From Rothia endophytica (lineage in GTDB: Bacteria; Actinomycetota; Actinomycetes; Actinomycetales; Micrococcaceae), in the NCBI RefSeq assembly GCF_928381505.1, contig NZ_CAKMSJ010000005.1, positions 62,001 through 126,000 of the forward strand: a stretch of DNA of 64,000 nucleotides, written 5' to 3'. The position numbers and the translations under genes are program-made. Below are positions 7,174 through 13,551 of the stretch, in pieces. The notes beneath the pieces are model-generated. The model did no database searches. It had not been told where the DNA came from and was given only the letters and a program-made list of their open reading frames with translations. Within the stretch, counting starts at the first letter, position 1. The number at the start of each line of letters is the position of its first letter.

Positions 7174-7734
7174 CTAGTAATTGAAGTCGTTCCTGGTGTT
7201 CAGAACTAGCTCCCTACCTTCCGCTGTAGCTTGCAGGTACTCAGAGACCTCTGTGACCCAGACCAGATGAGGTGAAGCCCAAAACTTGGTATCGGTAATT
7301 TTCCTGGCATAGACCAGTACGTCCGATTCAAATTCGTCTTCACTCATCGAGGGAGTCGGTGAGCTGACCATCAATTCCACCACCTGCACCAGCAGGGCAT
7401 CACGTTGCTTCAGTGCTCTCATTAGGGTTGAAGGATCATCATCTTCCAGCATAGGAAGTTCAAATACCTCCAGATTGGCAACAGCGGCTTTGACCGAGGC
7501 AACGTAAACAGGGTCTGATTCAAGTGGCGGCAATTTAGCTTGTCGGCAATCCCAACACTCTGTTGTAGCGGCAAAGCGGTCTGCAAATTCAGCCCGATGC
7601 TGGTAGGGCTGAAACTTGTGCAATCGATTGGTGAACACTGCAGTATGGCCGCAGGTGAAAGTGCGTTCAAAGTTGATAATGGGGTACTTAGTATCCCATT
7701 CTTCAAATGAACTGGTGATAGGGGCCCGGCTCAT
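7174..7734 (-). CDS. unknown protein with CxH...CWxC motif (paralogue 1)
   Basis: This 186-residue protein is not a family I recognise. Residues 28-31 read CGHT, and about 40 residues later comes CWDCRQAK, giving a CxH-x(n)-CxxC set of possible zinc ligands. The C-terminal half contains TPSMSEDEFESDVLVYARKITDTKFWA, which matches SPSMDEDEFEARIVEPARRITRAGYWI of the next gene upstream. The two are therefore diverged duplicates with the same domain order: N-terminal Cys/His cluster, middle helical segment, acidic DEDEF segment, aromatic tail. The gene lies 28 bp after its paralogue, in the same operon. A zinc-binding or nucleic-acid-binding role is a guess from the motif only. Confidence 0.7.
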   Translation of the reverse strand: MSRAPITSSFEEWDTKYPIINFERTFTCGHTAVFTNRLHKFQPYQHRAEFADRFAATTECWDCRQAKLPPLESDPVYVASVKAAVANLEVFELPMLEDDDPSTLMRALKQRDALLVQVVELMVSSPTPSMSEDEFESDVLVYARKITDTKFWASPHLVWVTEVSEYLQATAEGRELVLNTRNDFNY

Positions 7735-7762
7735 GGTGGTACCTGCCTTCCCGGGGTTCTTC

Positions 7763-8251
7763 TTAGAAGGGGTTTTCTGATTCTACGTCTTGGGGGTTGT
7801 TCTCCACCGCGGTTTCTAGAATCTCTTCAAGGTCTTCTAGCTCGACCTCGATGTTGGCAATCCAGTATCCGGCCCGAGTAATGCGGCGTGCGGGCTCAAC
7901 AATGCGGGCTTCGAACTCGTCTTCATCCATGCTGGGGTTATCGCCCCGGACGAATGTTTCTAGCGCTGCGACCAATTTGTGGTTACGGATGCGGGTTCCT
8001 GCCCGGACCTGCTTTTCCGTTCCTTCTAGTTCGTTGAGCCCAAAAACGGCCATGTTCTCCACCGCTTCTTCGTAGTCGCGCTGAGCGTACTCGTCCTTGT
8101 TGGCTTTGGTGTAGCAGTTCCAGCATTGCCCTTTGTGTTCTAGCCATTTGACGAACTGGGCACGCTCTCCAGCTGGTTTCTGGGAGAGGTCCTTGTTTTT
8201 CTCTGTGTGGTCGCAGGACAGCTTGACGTCATAGTGAGTGGGGATAGCCAT
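7763..8251 (-). CDS. unknown protein with CxH...CWxC motif (paralogue 2)
   Basis: This 162-residue protein is unrecognised. Residues 13-16 read CDHT, and CWNCYTKA follows about 30 residues later, so it keeps the same CxH...CWxC ligand set as its 186-residue neighbour. The acidic motif SMDEDEFEARIVEPARRIT is also shared, but overall identity is low and the N-terminal spacing is shorter. The start is supported by AAGGAG seven bases before ATG 8251. It follows the recombinase gene after 78 bp and precedes its paralogue by 28 bp. The tail is strongly acidic (EVELEDLEEILE). Function unknown. Confidence 0.7.
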   Translation of the reverse strand: MAIPTHYDVKLSCDHTEKNKDLSQKPAGERAQFVKWLEHKGQCWNCYTKANKDEYAQRDYEEAVENMAVFGLNELEGTEKQVRAGTRIRNHKLVAALETFVRGDNPSMDEDEFEARIVEPARRITRAGYWIANIEVELEDLEEILETAVENNPQDVESENPF

Positions 8252-8329
8252 GGTACTTACTCCTTAGATGATTGATGAGGGAAAACCCTGCCTTGATAGG
8301 TATTAGGTTCTGTAGCGTGTGAATGTCGG

Positions 8330-9151
8330 TCACTTCTGCGCAGGAGCGGTGAGCAGATTGTGTAGTGTTTTGATGGCAGTTTTCAGTGATGTTTCTTCGA
8401 TGCCGATATAGAGCTGGGTAGTGGTGATATCAGCGTGCCCCAGAAGTTCTTGGACCGCTCGGATGTCTTGGGTTTCGGAGTAAACGGTGGTGGCAAACCA
8501 ATGTCTGAGGCTGTGGGGTGTGTAGTTTGCGCCTAAGAGGTGGCTGATTTTCTTGGCGATATTGTCGTTGCTACGATGGCCGGTGAATCGTCCGGGGAAG
8601 TAGTAGCCCTTGGATTTGAGGTCTAAAAATGGTGCAAGCTGAGAGTGCACCAGTATTTGCCGTGTGTTGCCGCCTTTGCCAGTGATAGTTAGCCAGCCTT
8701 GGGCATAGTTGGAGGTGTGGAGGGACGCTATTTCTGTGCGTCGTAGCCCTGCGAAGGCTCCTAGTAAGAGCATGAGTTGTTGCTCTGTGCTGGGGGAGTT
8801 TTCTAGGGCCTGTGTGATGATGCTGGTAGGCATGGGTCTTGTCTTTGCCCGTGGTACCCGGATGGGTAAGAGAAGGGTTGTGGGGTCTTCTTTTCGGTAG
8901 CCGGTGATTTCGAGGTAGTGGAAAAATCGTCTGGCTGAGGCGAGGGCATTGCGTCTGGAGTTTGGTTTCCAATTGGGGTTCGCTAGCCAACTTGCTATTT
9001 CCTGGTGAGTAATGGTGGCTGGGGTACAGTCGGTGGTTTCTATGAGTGTGCGTAACCAGCGGACGCGGGTCTCGATGGTGCGTGGGGTTCGGCCTGCTGC
9101 TTTGAGCCAGGTTGAGAACTCGGTGATTTGGGTGTTCCAAGGGCAAGTCAT
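8330..9151 (-). CDS. tyrosine recombinase / integrase
   Basis: A 273-residue XerC/D-like site-specific recombinase. The N-terminal SAM-like core-binding domain (about 1-85) contains LKAAGRTPRTIETRVRWLRTLI. The catalytic domain carries the expected residues: Arg in GLRRTEIASL, His-x-x-Arg in HSLRHWFAT, His in LLGHADITTTQLYIG and the nucleophilic Tyr of that last motif. The length is on the short side for integrases, as in small integrative elements. It lies 1.7 kb from a tRNA-like 3' sequence (10878-10953), a typical target. It is probably the integrase of this island, though a Xer-like resolution role is possible. An inverted repeat at 9161-9200 lies directly upstream of its start. Confidence 0.92.
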   Translation of the reverse strand: MTCPWNTQITEFSTWLKAAGRTPRTIETRVRWLRTLIETTDCTPATITHQEIASWLANPNWKPNSRRNALASARRFFHYLEITGYRKEDPTTLLLPIRVPRAKTRPMPTSIITQALENSPSTEQQLMLLLGAFAGLRRTEIASLHTSNYAQGWLTITGKGGNTRQILVHSQLAPFLDLKSKGYYFPGRFTGHRSNDNIAKKISHLLGANYTPHSLRHWFATTVYSETQDIRAVQELLGHADITTTQLYIGIEETSLKTAIKTLHNLLTAPAQK

Positions 9152-9160
9152 GACGTTTCC

Positions 9161-9200
9161 GTTTCATCTAGTTGTAGGCTGGATTCCCGGTAGATGAAAC
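9161..9200. promoter_or_regulatory. inverted repeat upstream of the integrase
   Basis: GTTTCATCTA (9161-9170) and TAGATGAAAC (9191-9200) are exact inverted copies separated by 20 bp, starting 9 bp before the recombinase start. This could be an autoregulatory operator or arm-type recombinase sites. There is no T-run to suggest a terminator. Confidence 0.5.
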
Positions 9201-9230
9201 GTTTGCTGCGTTCTGCCTGATACTGAAAAA

Positions 9231-9266
9231 TGAGCCGGTTAGAACGTATTTGTACTAACCGGCTCA
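9231..9266. terminator. bidirectional terminator upstream of the integrase region
   Basis: TGAGCCGGTTAG (9231-9242) pairs exactly with CTAACCGGCTCA (9255-9266). The stem is flanked by AAAAA on the left and by a TTTTT run on the right, so it can stop transcription from either side. It follows the stop of the minus-strand membrane protein gene (9273). Confidence 0.85.
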
Positions 9267-9272
9267 TGCTTT

Positions 9273-9665
9273 TTAGCTGAAGGCCATGGATATAAAAGTG
9301 ATGATAAAACCGGTGAGGGCGATAGCGACGGTGCTACCTGTCACCAGAAGGTTTGCTTTGCTTATGAGACTTCTAGCAGTGGAGCTGAGGCCGATTGTTT
9401 TGCTGAGTAGATACTTCAAGCCAATTAGAACTAGCAAGATGAGTAGAGCCAGAAAGATATACACCTTGAAGGTGAAAATTAGGGTGAAGATGCCCACGGC
9501 AGTCCAGTTACCTAAGTGATCAAGTTGTTCAGGTGATACTAGCGTGGGTGCTACTCCGTAGGCGATGACAGTATGAACGATAGCTGCTGGGGTGCCTATG
9601 AGGAAGAGAGCGCCGAATTTTCGTGGCCAAAACATTGCATTTGGTGCTACTGGTGCTGTTGTCAT
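9273..9665 (-). CDS. small membrane protein, unknown function
   Basis: A 130-residue protein with three or four hydrophobic segments: FGALFLIGTPAAIVHTVIAYG, GIFTLIFTFKVYIFLALLILLVLIGL (long enough for one long or two short spans) and VTGSTVAIALTGFIITFIS. I choose ATG 9665 because it overlaps the stop of the preceding HicA-like gene as ATGA, implying translational coupling; a longer frame from 9707 lies inside that gene. It is the last gene of a coupled trio (redoxin, HicA-like, membrane protein) and ends at a strong terminator. I see no transporter or enzyme motif. Membrane partners of small toxins exist, but nothing in the sequence proves such a role. Confidence 0.75.
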   Translation of the reverse strand: MTTAPVAPNAMFWPRKFGALFLIGTPAAIVHTVIAYGVAPTLVSPEQLDHLGNWTAVGIFTLIFTFKVYIFLALLILLVLIGLKYLLSKTIGLSSTARSLISKANLLVTGSTVAIALTGFIITFISMAFS

Positions 9666-9892
9666 TGAATATCCTTGAGGTCGAGTCCGTAGGTTCTTCT
9701 GATCCATGAGGTGGTGTTTTTTATCCAGCGCCGGTCACTGGGGGTAGCCGCGAACCAGATAGGTGGCTTGTCCTGGTGTTTGGGGTGGGTAGCTTTGAAA
9801 TGACCGCCCCCTGTTTGTGTGACAGTGAAGCCCTGGGAAGTGAGTATTTTCTTGAATTCGCGTCCACTTGATGGAGTTGGGTTTTTACTCAT
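9662..9892 (-). CDS. HicA-like (YcfA) double-stranded-RNA-binding-fold protein
   Basis: A 76-residue protein matching the HicA mRNA-interferase fold. It has an N-terminal helix SGREFKKILTSQGFTV, then TQTGGGHFKATHP, which corresponds to the 'G-S-H-H' strand that carries the catalytic histidine, and a C-terminal helix RRWIKNTTSWIRRTYGL. HicA toxins are about 60-85 residues. The usual HicB antitoxin (RNase H-like plus a DNA-binding domain) is not adjacent; the gene is instead coupled by ATGA overlaps to a redoxin upstream and a membrane protein downstream. It could be an orphan toxin, a phage-type HicA relative with another role, or a toxin with a novel antitoxin. Confidence 0.72.
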   Translation of the reverse strand: MSKNPTPSSGREFKKILTSQGFTVTQTGGGHFKATHPKHQDKPPIWFAATPSDRRWIKNTTSWIRRTYGLDLKDIQ

Positions 9893-10158
9893 TGCTCTGT
9901 CACTGCGAGTCTCAATGAGTTAGCGAGGATCTCGATGAGGTCTGGGCGAAATCCTGACCAAATCTGTGGGTTATCACCGGTGACTTGGACGACTGGTGCC
10001 TCCCTGAATCCTTTATTGCGTAGCGTGTGAGCGATAGAGGGCTCGTTCTCTAACCGGATGATACGAAAGTCCAGTCCTTTGGCGGCCATGCTTGCTTCTG
10101 TGAGGCGGCATTGTTGGCAGGTTTTGGTGGTATAGACGGTGATGGTTTGATTGCTCAT
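9889..10158 (-). CDS. NrdH-like glutaredoxin-fold redoxin
   Basis: From ATG 10158 (AAGGAG eight bases upstream) this encodes 89 residues of a thioredoxin fold. The redox motif CQQC (TTKTCQQCRLTEAS) is near the N-terminus, REAPVVQV supplies the cis-proline strand, and WSGFRPDLIEIL is the characteristic NrdH C-terminal block. NrdH reduces class Ib ribonucleotide reductase and related thiol enzymes. No nrdE/F/I genes are nearby, so this is probably an accessory copy of the kind carried by phages and mobile elements. The stop overlaps the HicA-like start as ATGA. A GTG at 10167 would add three residues. Confidence 0.85.
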   Translation of the reverse strand: MSNQTITVYTTKTCQQCRLTEASMAAKGLDFRIIRLENEPSIAHTLRNKGFREAPVVQVTGDNPQIWSGFRPDLIEILANSLRLAVTEQ

Positions 10159-10250
10159 AGTCTTCACTCCTTGGGTTTATTGGTGGGTTGTGATGGTGTA
10201 GGGCTGCGTTTGGTGGCGGTAGAAAGTGAGGTCGCGTTTGCCAAAGCCTT

Positions 10251-10817
10251 CTACTGAGCGGATAGTGGGTCAATCTGGGAGATGGTGATGGGGCAGTTGC
10301 AATATGCCCGCATGTAGGTGGAAAACAGATCATGGAAATGTATTTTTTCCAGTAGAGGTGAAGCCTCATTGTTGGTGCCTTCGGTGATCGTGAAGTACCA
10401 GAGGATCTGAAGATAGAGTTTGAGGGCTGGAAGGCGTGCTCCTACCCAGCTGGGGGAGTTGTAGTAACTCCACCAGTGGTAGTTGATGTGGGTGTAGAAG
10501 GTATCTTCTGTGATGACTTCTGGGTGATCTTCGTAGTTGAAGAGGTAGGCAAGAAAATCGCGAATGGCCTCTTCGCTGAAATCAGATGAACTTTCGCATG
10601 TTTGGTCAACACGATTTAGGGCTGATTCGTAGGCTTTCCAAAGAGCAGCCTTCAGGCCGTTAGGGGTATGAGGGGTGTCTATTTTGTGGTTTGCTGTTTG
10701 TTCAATGATTGACTTTGCTTCTTCTTTTAGCCCCATTTGGGTGAGAAGCGTGGGGATGATTTCACGGAGGAAAAATGAGACGGAAATGTCTGGGTGGGCA
10801 TGTTTCTTGTGCTGCAT
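10251..10817 (-). CDS. hypothetical protein of the island, unknown function
   Basis: This 188-residue protein has no domain I can identify. It is predicted mostly helical, rich in aromatic residues in the second half (NYHWWSYYNSPSW, LYLQILWYF) and has a Cys pair (YCNC) near the end. No signal peptide or clear membrane span is present. GAGGTG eight bases before ATG 10817 supports the start. It is the first gene of the leftward cassette and starts 61 bp from the tRNA-like sequence, so it is probably driven by a promoter in that gap. About 90 bp separate it from the redoxin gene. Confidence 0.6.
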   Translation of the reverse strand: MQHKKHAHPDISVSFFLREIIPTLLTQMGLKEEAKSIIEQTANHKIDTPHTPNGLKAALWKAYESALNRVDQTCESSSDFSEEAIRDFLAYLFNYEDHPEVITEDTFYTHINYHWWSYYNSPSWVGARLPALKLYLQILWYFTITEGTNNEASPLLEKIHFHDLFSTYMRAYCNCPITISQIDPLSAQ

Positions 10818-10877
10818 AGTTAGTTCACCTCGTCTTTGAGGTCTCTAGAGCTTGAACGAAGTAGCTGTTGCAGCAAG

Positions 10878-10953
10878 AGGGTCATTTTTACTGCTTGGTT
10901 CCAGAGTGGGGCGTGTAATCCCTTGGTCGCGGGTTCAAACCCCGCAGGCCCTA
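10878..10953 (+). tRNA. degenerate tRNA-like sequence with intact 3' half (probable attachment site)
   Basis: The 3' part is a good tRNA: anticodon-stem strand TCCCT, variable loop TGGTC, T-arm GCGGG-TTCAAAC-CCCGC, acceptor strand AGGCCCT and discriminator A at 10953. The triplet at the anticodon position is TGT (threonine). The 5' half is poor. AGGGTCA at 10878-10884 pairs with six of seven acceptor positions, but the D-stem is weak, position 33 is G instead of T, and the D-loop lacks usual bases. The best reading is a tRNA 3' end duplicated by integration (attL/attR) with a decayed 5' half; a functional tRNA is unlikely. CCA is not encoded. Confidence 0.45.
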
Positions 10954-10960
10954 CAGCATA

Positions 10961-11009
10961 AACCGCTTCCGTTAGGTTAAACGATATAACCTGATGGGGG
11001 CGGTTTTTT
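10961..11009 (+). terminator. terminator after the tRNA-like sequence
   Basis: AACCGC (10961-10966) pairs with GCGGTT (11000-11005), with an inner AGGTT/AACCT stem, followed by TTTTTT. Its placement just after the tRNA 3' end suggests it belonged to the original tRNA transcription unit. Confidence 0.75.
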
Positions 11010-11054
11010 GTATACCGGTCAAGATGCACGTGCTGACCGATGAACCAAAACTAC

Positions 11055-11591
11055 CTAGGCCGCAAAATCATCGCCTATGGGCAGGAGAACGCTGGGATCA
11101 GCTAACCCCAAAAAGAGCAGGGGGTTAACGTAGTCGTCCGGTCCTTGACGAACACCCCAGTGCAGGCAGGCCGCAGGCTGGCAGTGAGCTACCTCTTGAT
11201 CAAGCTGAGCGATAATCTGCCCCGCCTGAACCTCAGTACCTACCGGAAGGGTATCGGTCACCGGTTCAAAGGATGACTTGTGCCCGTCCGGGTGCTCGAT
11301 GGTCATGACTTTACGGTCCACCACGGTACCTGAAAAGGTGATGACCCCAGCTTCAGGGGAGCGCACGTTAAAATTCTCCTGCATTATGAGGTCCACACCG
11401 CGGTGACCTGGCGACCACTTCTGCTCAGGCTTTTCAAACTCCCTAGCAACGCTTAGCGGACCGGTCACCGGGGCTTGCCACCGCGGGGTCTTGCCATCTA
11501 CCGCATCACTGCTGGGGGCTGCTAGTAGAAAAACGGCGAGCAAAACCACTAAAAGGCATTGATGCTTCACCTTCCGAATATAAAGCTTCAT
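11055..11591 (-). CDS. secreted M23 (LytM-type) peptidase domain protein
   Basis: A 178-residue protein with an N-terminal signal peptide (KHQCLLVVLLAVFLLAAPSSDA). The lysostaphin-type M23 fold follows: GHRGVDL supplies the first zinc histidine and aspartate, PEAGVITFSGTVVDR is the core strand pair, and CLHWGVRQG near residue 150 holds the last conserved histidine. These enzymes cut peptidoglycan cross-bridges, although some are inactive adaptors; here the usual HxH is reduced to LHWG, as in many actinobacterial homologues. An M23 gene directly upstream of rpsB is standard in actinobacteria, so this marks the return to core chromosome. It is unusual only in being separated from rpsB by a transposon-like unit. 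Confidence 0.88.
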   Translation of the reverse strand: MKLYIRKVKHQCLLVVLLAVFLLAAPSSDAVDGKTPRWQAPVTGPLSVAREFEKPEQKWSPGHRGVDLIMQENFNVRSPEAGVITFSGTVVDRKVMTIEHPDGHKSSFEPVTDTLPVGTEVQAGQIIAQLDQEVAHCQPAACLHWGVRQGPDDYVNPLLFLGLADPSVLLPIGDDFAA

Positions 11592-11844
11592 GGTGTCATC
11601 TTCCTTCGCTATGAACCTCTTACCCTGCGCCTGGCGAACGCTTTAACCAATACCAATGAAAAAGTGACATGGGAAGATATCCCGCCCTGCAATCTGAGGG
11701 AGTTTTCCACTCAACCCCTTGGTATATCAAGCAGCCCAGTAACTACCATCACCTTTCCCACGGCAGATGAAACAGTTCATGGTGATGGCAGTATTGACTT
11801 GAACTTCTCACGGGGCACCCAACTCACATGGACTGCTAAAGACG
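11592..11844 (+). pseudogene. possible coding remnant truncated by the insertion element
   Basis: An open plus-strand frame contains LTNTNEKVTWEDIPPCNLREF and VTTITFPTADETVHGDGSID, reads like a genuine beta-rich protein segment and is broken at 11844 by the left end of the IS5-type element. No start codon with a ribosome-binding site is visible, and the beginning overlaps the M23 gene antisense. Joining to 13549 after removal of the element keeps the frame open for about 25 more codons. It may be the remains of a gene, or chance; I could not identify a family. Confidence 0.3.
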
Positions 11845-12746
11845 GAGGCTTATTCAAAAGTCCTCCCAGCCGCATAAAACACCAACCCCCGAACCACCGC
11901 AAACACCCGCCCATACACGCTCAGCGGCCGCCGGAAACCTGTATGCAAAACCCGCCACGTCTTGACCTGCGCGATAACCCGCTCCACCACCGATCGGCGT
12001 GAATTAATGAACCTGTTCACCACCTTCACATCTGCAGGCATCCTGCGGGCTTTGCTGCCTCTTACTGGGGTGGCCAACCCCAACCCGATGTAACCCTTAT
12101 CAGCCAAAGTGCTCTCATCAAGATATCTTTCCAAGCCATGATGCTTGAAGGCATAGGCATCATGCCTAGCGCCAGGGACCGGGTCAGTGATGGCCAGTAG
12201 TTTCCCGCCCAGGGTGCAAATGATTTGATGGTTGAAACCGGCTCGTTTATGCTTACCAGAAAAGTTTATTTTCCCTAGTGAATGCCAGTTCCAGGTGGGA
12301 AATAGGGTGCCGTCGATAACCAGTGAACCAGGGATTTTCAGGCTGTTTTCTATAGACTGTTCTAGCGGCCTGAGGGCTTTCTCAAGTGCTTTTTCAACGG
12401 TGTTGAGGGTCCGTGAGATGGTGGGCTGGGAGGTGTTGAAGATTTCTGCGAGGAGTTCTTCGGTGAGGTTGTGTCGGTGGTAGAAAAGGGTGACTTTAAG
12501 ACCCTGGGCCAGGGTTAGTGCTGGTGGTCTTCCGCCTGGTTTTGCCCAGGTGATGTGGGCGGTGAGGGCTGTCAGTAGCGTGGTGAATTGCTGAGGTGTG
12601 AGTCCTGTTGTACGCTGGTGGAGCAACGGTTCTTCCGCTATGGCTTGAGGTTATTTGTAGTGATTTAATCCTCTTATTTTTGCCGTTGGTGGGGCCGTTG
12701 TCTAGTTGGTGGGGTGTGGGTGTGTTCCTACTTTTGAATAAGCCTC
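11845..12746 (-). mobile_element. IS5-family insertion sequence (about 902 bp)
   Basis: Perfect 17-bp terminal inverted repeats (GAGGCTTATTCAAAAGT at 11845-11861 and its complement at 12730-12746) bracket a single DDE transposase gene on the minus strand. The transposase stop codon TAA lies inside the left repeat. The length and single open frame fit IS5-family elements of the IS1031/ISL2 type. The immediate flanks (ACG on the left, AGT on the right) do not form a target duplication. Confidence 0.88.
11850..12626 (-). CDS. IS5-family DDE transposase
   Basis: A 258-residue protein. The N-terminal helix-turn-helix region (LTPQQFTTLLTALTAHITWAKPGGRPPALTLAQGLKVTLFYHRHNLTEELLAEIFNTSQPTISRTLNTVEKAL in outline) fits the HTH_Tnp_4 type. 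The catalytic core follows: first Asp in VIDGTLFPTW, second Asp in GARHDAYAF, and Glu in RRSVVERVIAQVKTW, with the helix spacing of DDE superfamily endonucleases. The frame looks intact, so the element could be active. It ends with TTTGAATAA in the terminal repeat. It separates the M23 peptidase from rpsB, two genes that are normally adjacent. Confidence 0.93.
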   Translation of the reverse strand: MLHQRTTGLTPQQFTTLLTALTAHITWAKPGGRPPALTLAQGLKVTLFYHRHNLTEELLAEIFNTSQPTISRTLNTVEKALEKALRPLEQSIENSLKIPGSLVIDGTLFPTWNWHSLGKINFSGKHKRAGFNHQIICTLGGKLLAITDPVPGARHDAYAFKHHGLERYLDESTLADKGYIGLGLATPVRGSKARRMPADVKVVNRFINSRRSVVERVIAQVKTWRVLHTGFRRPLSVYGRVFAVVRGLVFYAAGRTFE

Positions 12747-12918
12747 AGTACGTCTCAGTGTATTTACAGGTAGGGGAGAAGCGGTTTATATTGTTATAAT
12801 TACATGCAGATTTTTGATGTCTTACCTGTACCCGTTATCCCAAGTAAGACCTAGAATTTAAAAGCTGCGTAAACCTAAATTAAACGCGAACCCTAAAACG
12901 AAAGAATTAAATTAGATT

Positions 12919-13470
12919 ATGAATCCGGATTTCATCGGACAATGGGATGTTGACGCTCAGCACTCCCGTTTTGGGTTCTCAGCTCGTCACGCAATGGTCA
13001 CTAAAGTACGTGGCGAATTTGGTCAATTTGAAGGTAAGGCCAATATTAAAGATGTCGGGCAGGGTGAAAGCGAAGTAAATATTGTGCTTCACGTCGACAG
13101 CCTCGAAACCCGTAGCGGTGATCGGGACCAGCACTTGATGGGTGCTGACTTCTTTGATGCTGAAACCTACCCTACAATCACCTTCTCCTCAACGACTGTT
13201 GATGAAATTGATGAAGGCGCTTTTATCGTGACCGGAAACCTTACCATCCGTGAGGTTACGCGGGCTATCTCAATTCCGCTAGAACTCACCGGTATTAGCG
13301 AAGACTCCTTCGGTAACACGCGCGCTGGCCTAGAGGGAACCCGCCGTATTAACCGTAAAGACTGGGGACTTAAGTGGAACCAGGTGCTTGATAACGGCGG
13401 CGTAATGGTTGCCGATAAAATTACGCTTGAATTTGACCTCTCCCTGGTTAAGCTCGATTCCTCCTCATAG
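12919..13470 (+). CDS. YceI family protein
   Basis: A 183-residue lipocalin-like YceI domain. It begins with the family's entry GQWDVDAQHSRFGFSARHAMVTKVRGEF, followed by SGDRDQHLMGADFFDAETYPTI, the highly conserved 'R-x-x-H-L-x-x-x-x-F-F-D' block, and ends with LKWNQVLDNGGVMVAD. YceI proteins bind long-chain isoprenoid-type ligands such as polyisoprenoids or quinones; many are periplasmic, but here there is no signal peptide, as usual for actinobacterial members. The start has only a weak AAAGAATTAAA upstream. The gene is bracketed by IS ends, and its terminator runs into the outer one. It may be passenger DNA of a composite element. Confidence 0.9.
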   Translation: MNPDFIGQWDVDAQHSRFGFSARHAMVTKVRGEFGQFEGKANIKDVGQGESEVNIVLHVDSLETRSGDRDQHLMGADFFDAETYPTITFSSTTVDEIDEGAFIVTGNLTIREVTRAISIPLELTGISEDSFGNTRAGLEGTRRINRKDWGLKWNQVLDNGGVMVADKITLEFDLSLVKLDSSS

Positions 13471-13492
13471 CCTTTTATGAGACCGGGCGAGA

Positions 13493-13537
13493 GGGGTCTC
13501 TGGTGAGCTGATCTTGCTTCACCAGAAGACCCCTTTT
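13493..13537 (+). terminator. rho-independent terminator of yceI, merging into an IS end
   Basis: GGGGTCT-c-TGGTGA pairs with TCACCA-ga-AGACCCC and is followed by TTTT. The CTTTT of the T-run is also the first part of the solitary inverted repeat at 13533-13548. Confidence 0.85.
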
Positions 13538-13548
13538 GAATAAGCCTC
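13533..13548. repeat. solitary copy of the IS5-type terminal repeat
   Basis: CTTTTGAATAAGCCTC is identical to 16 of the 17 bases of the right end of the IS at 12730-12746, in the same orientation. No transposase is attached on this side. A chance 16-base match this close is very unlikely. Confidence 0.85.
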
Positions 13549-13551
13549 ACG

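Larger units (their letters stand above)
11845..13548. mobile_element. possible composite transposable unit: IS5-type transposase plus yceI
   Basis: The left IS end GAGGCTTATTCAAAAG (11845-11860) has two inverted partners: one at the IS boundary (12731-12746) and a second, CTTTTGAATAAGCCTC at 13533-13548, beyond yceI. The flanks of the larger unit are ACG (11842-11844) and ACG (13549-13551), a possible 3-bp target duplication of a size known in the IS5 family. The inner boundary at 12746 has no matching flank. Transposase and yceI may therefore have moved together, or a second IS copy was lost by recombination. Confidence 0.5.

Noticed and set aside
10820-11029. Minus-strand small open frame containing GPAGFEPATKGL
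   Set aside because: This peptide is the usual artefact of reading the complement of a tRNA 3' half and terminator. No ribosome-binding site or domain supports a gene.
12747-12918. Additional gene between the IS and yceI
   Set aside because: The stretch is AT-rich with short frames only and probably carries the yceI promoter.
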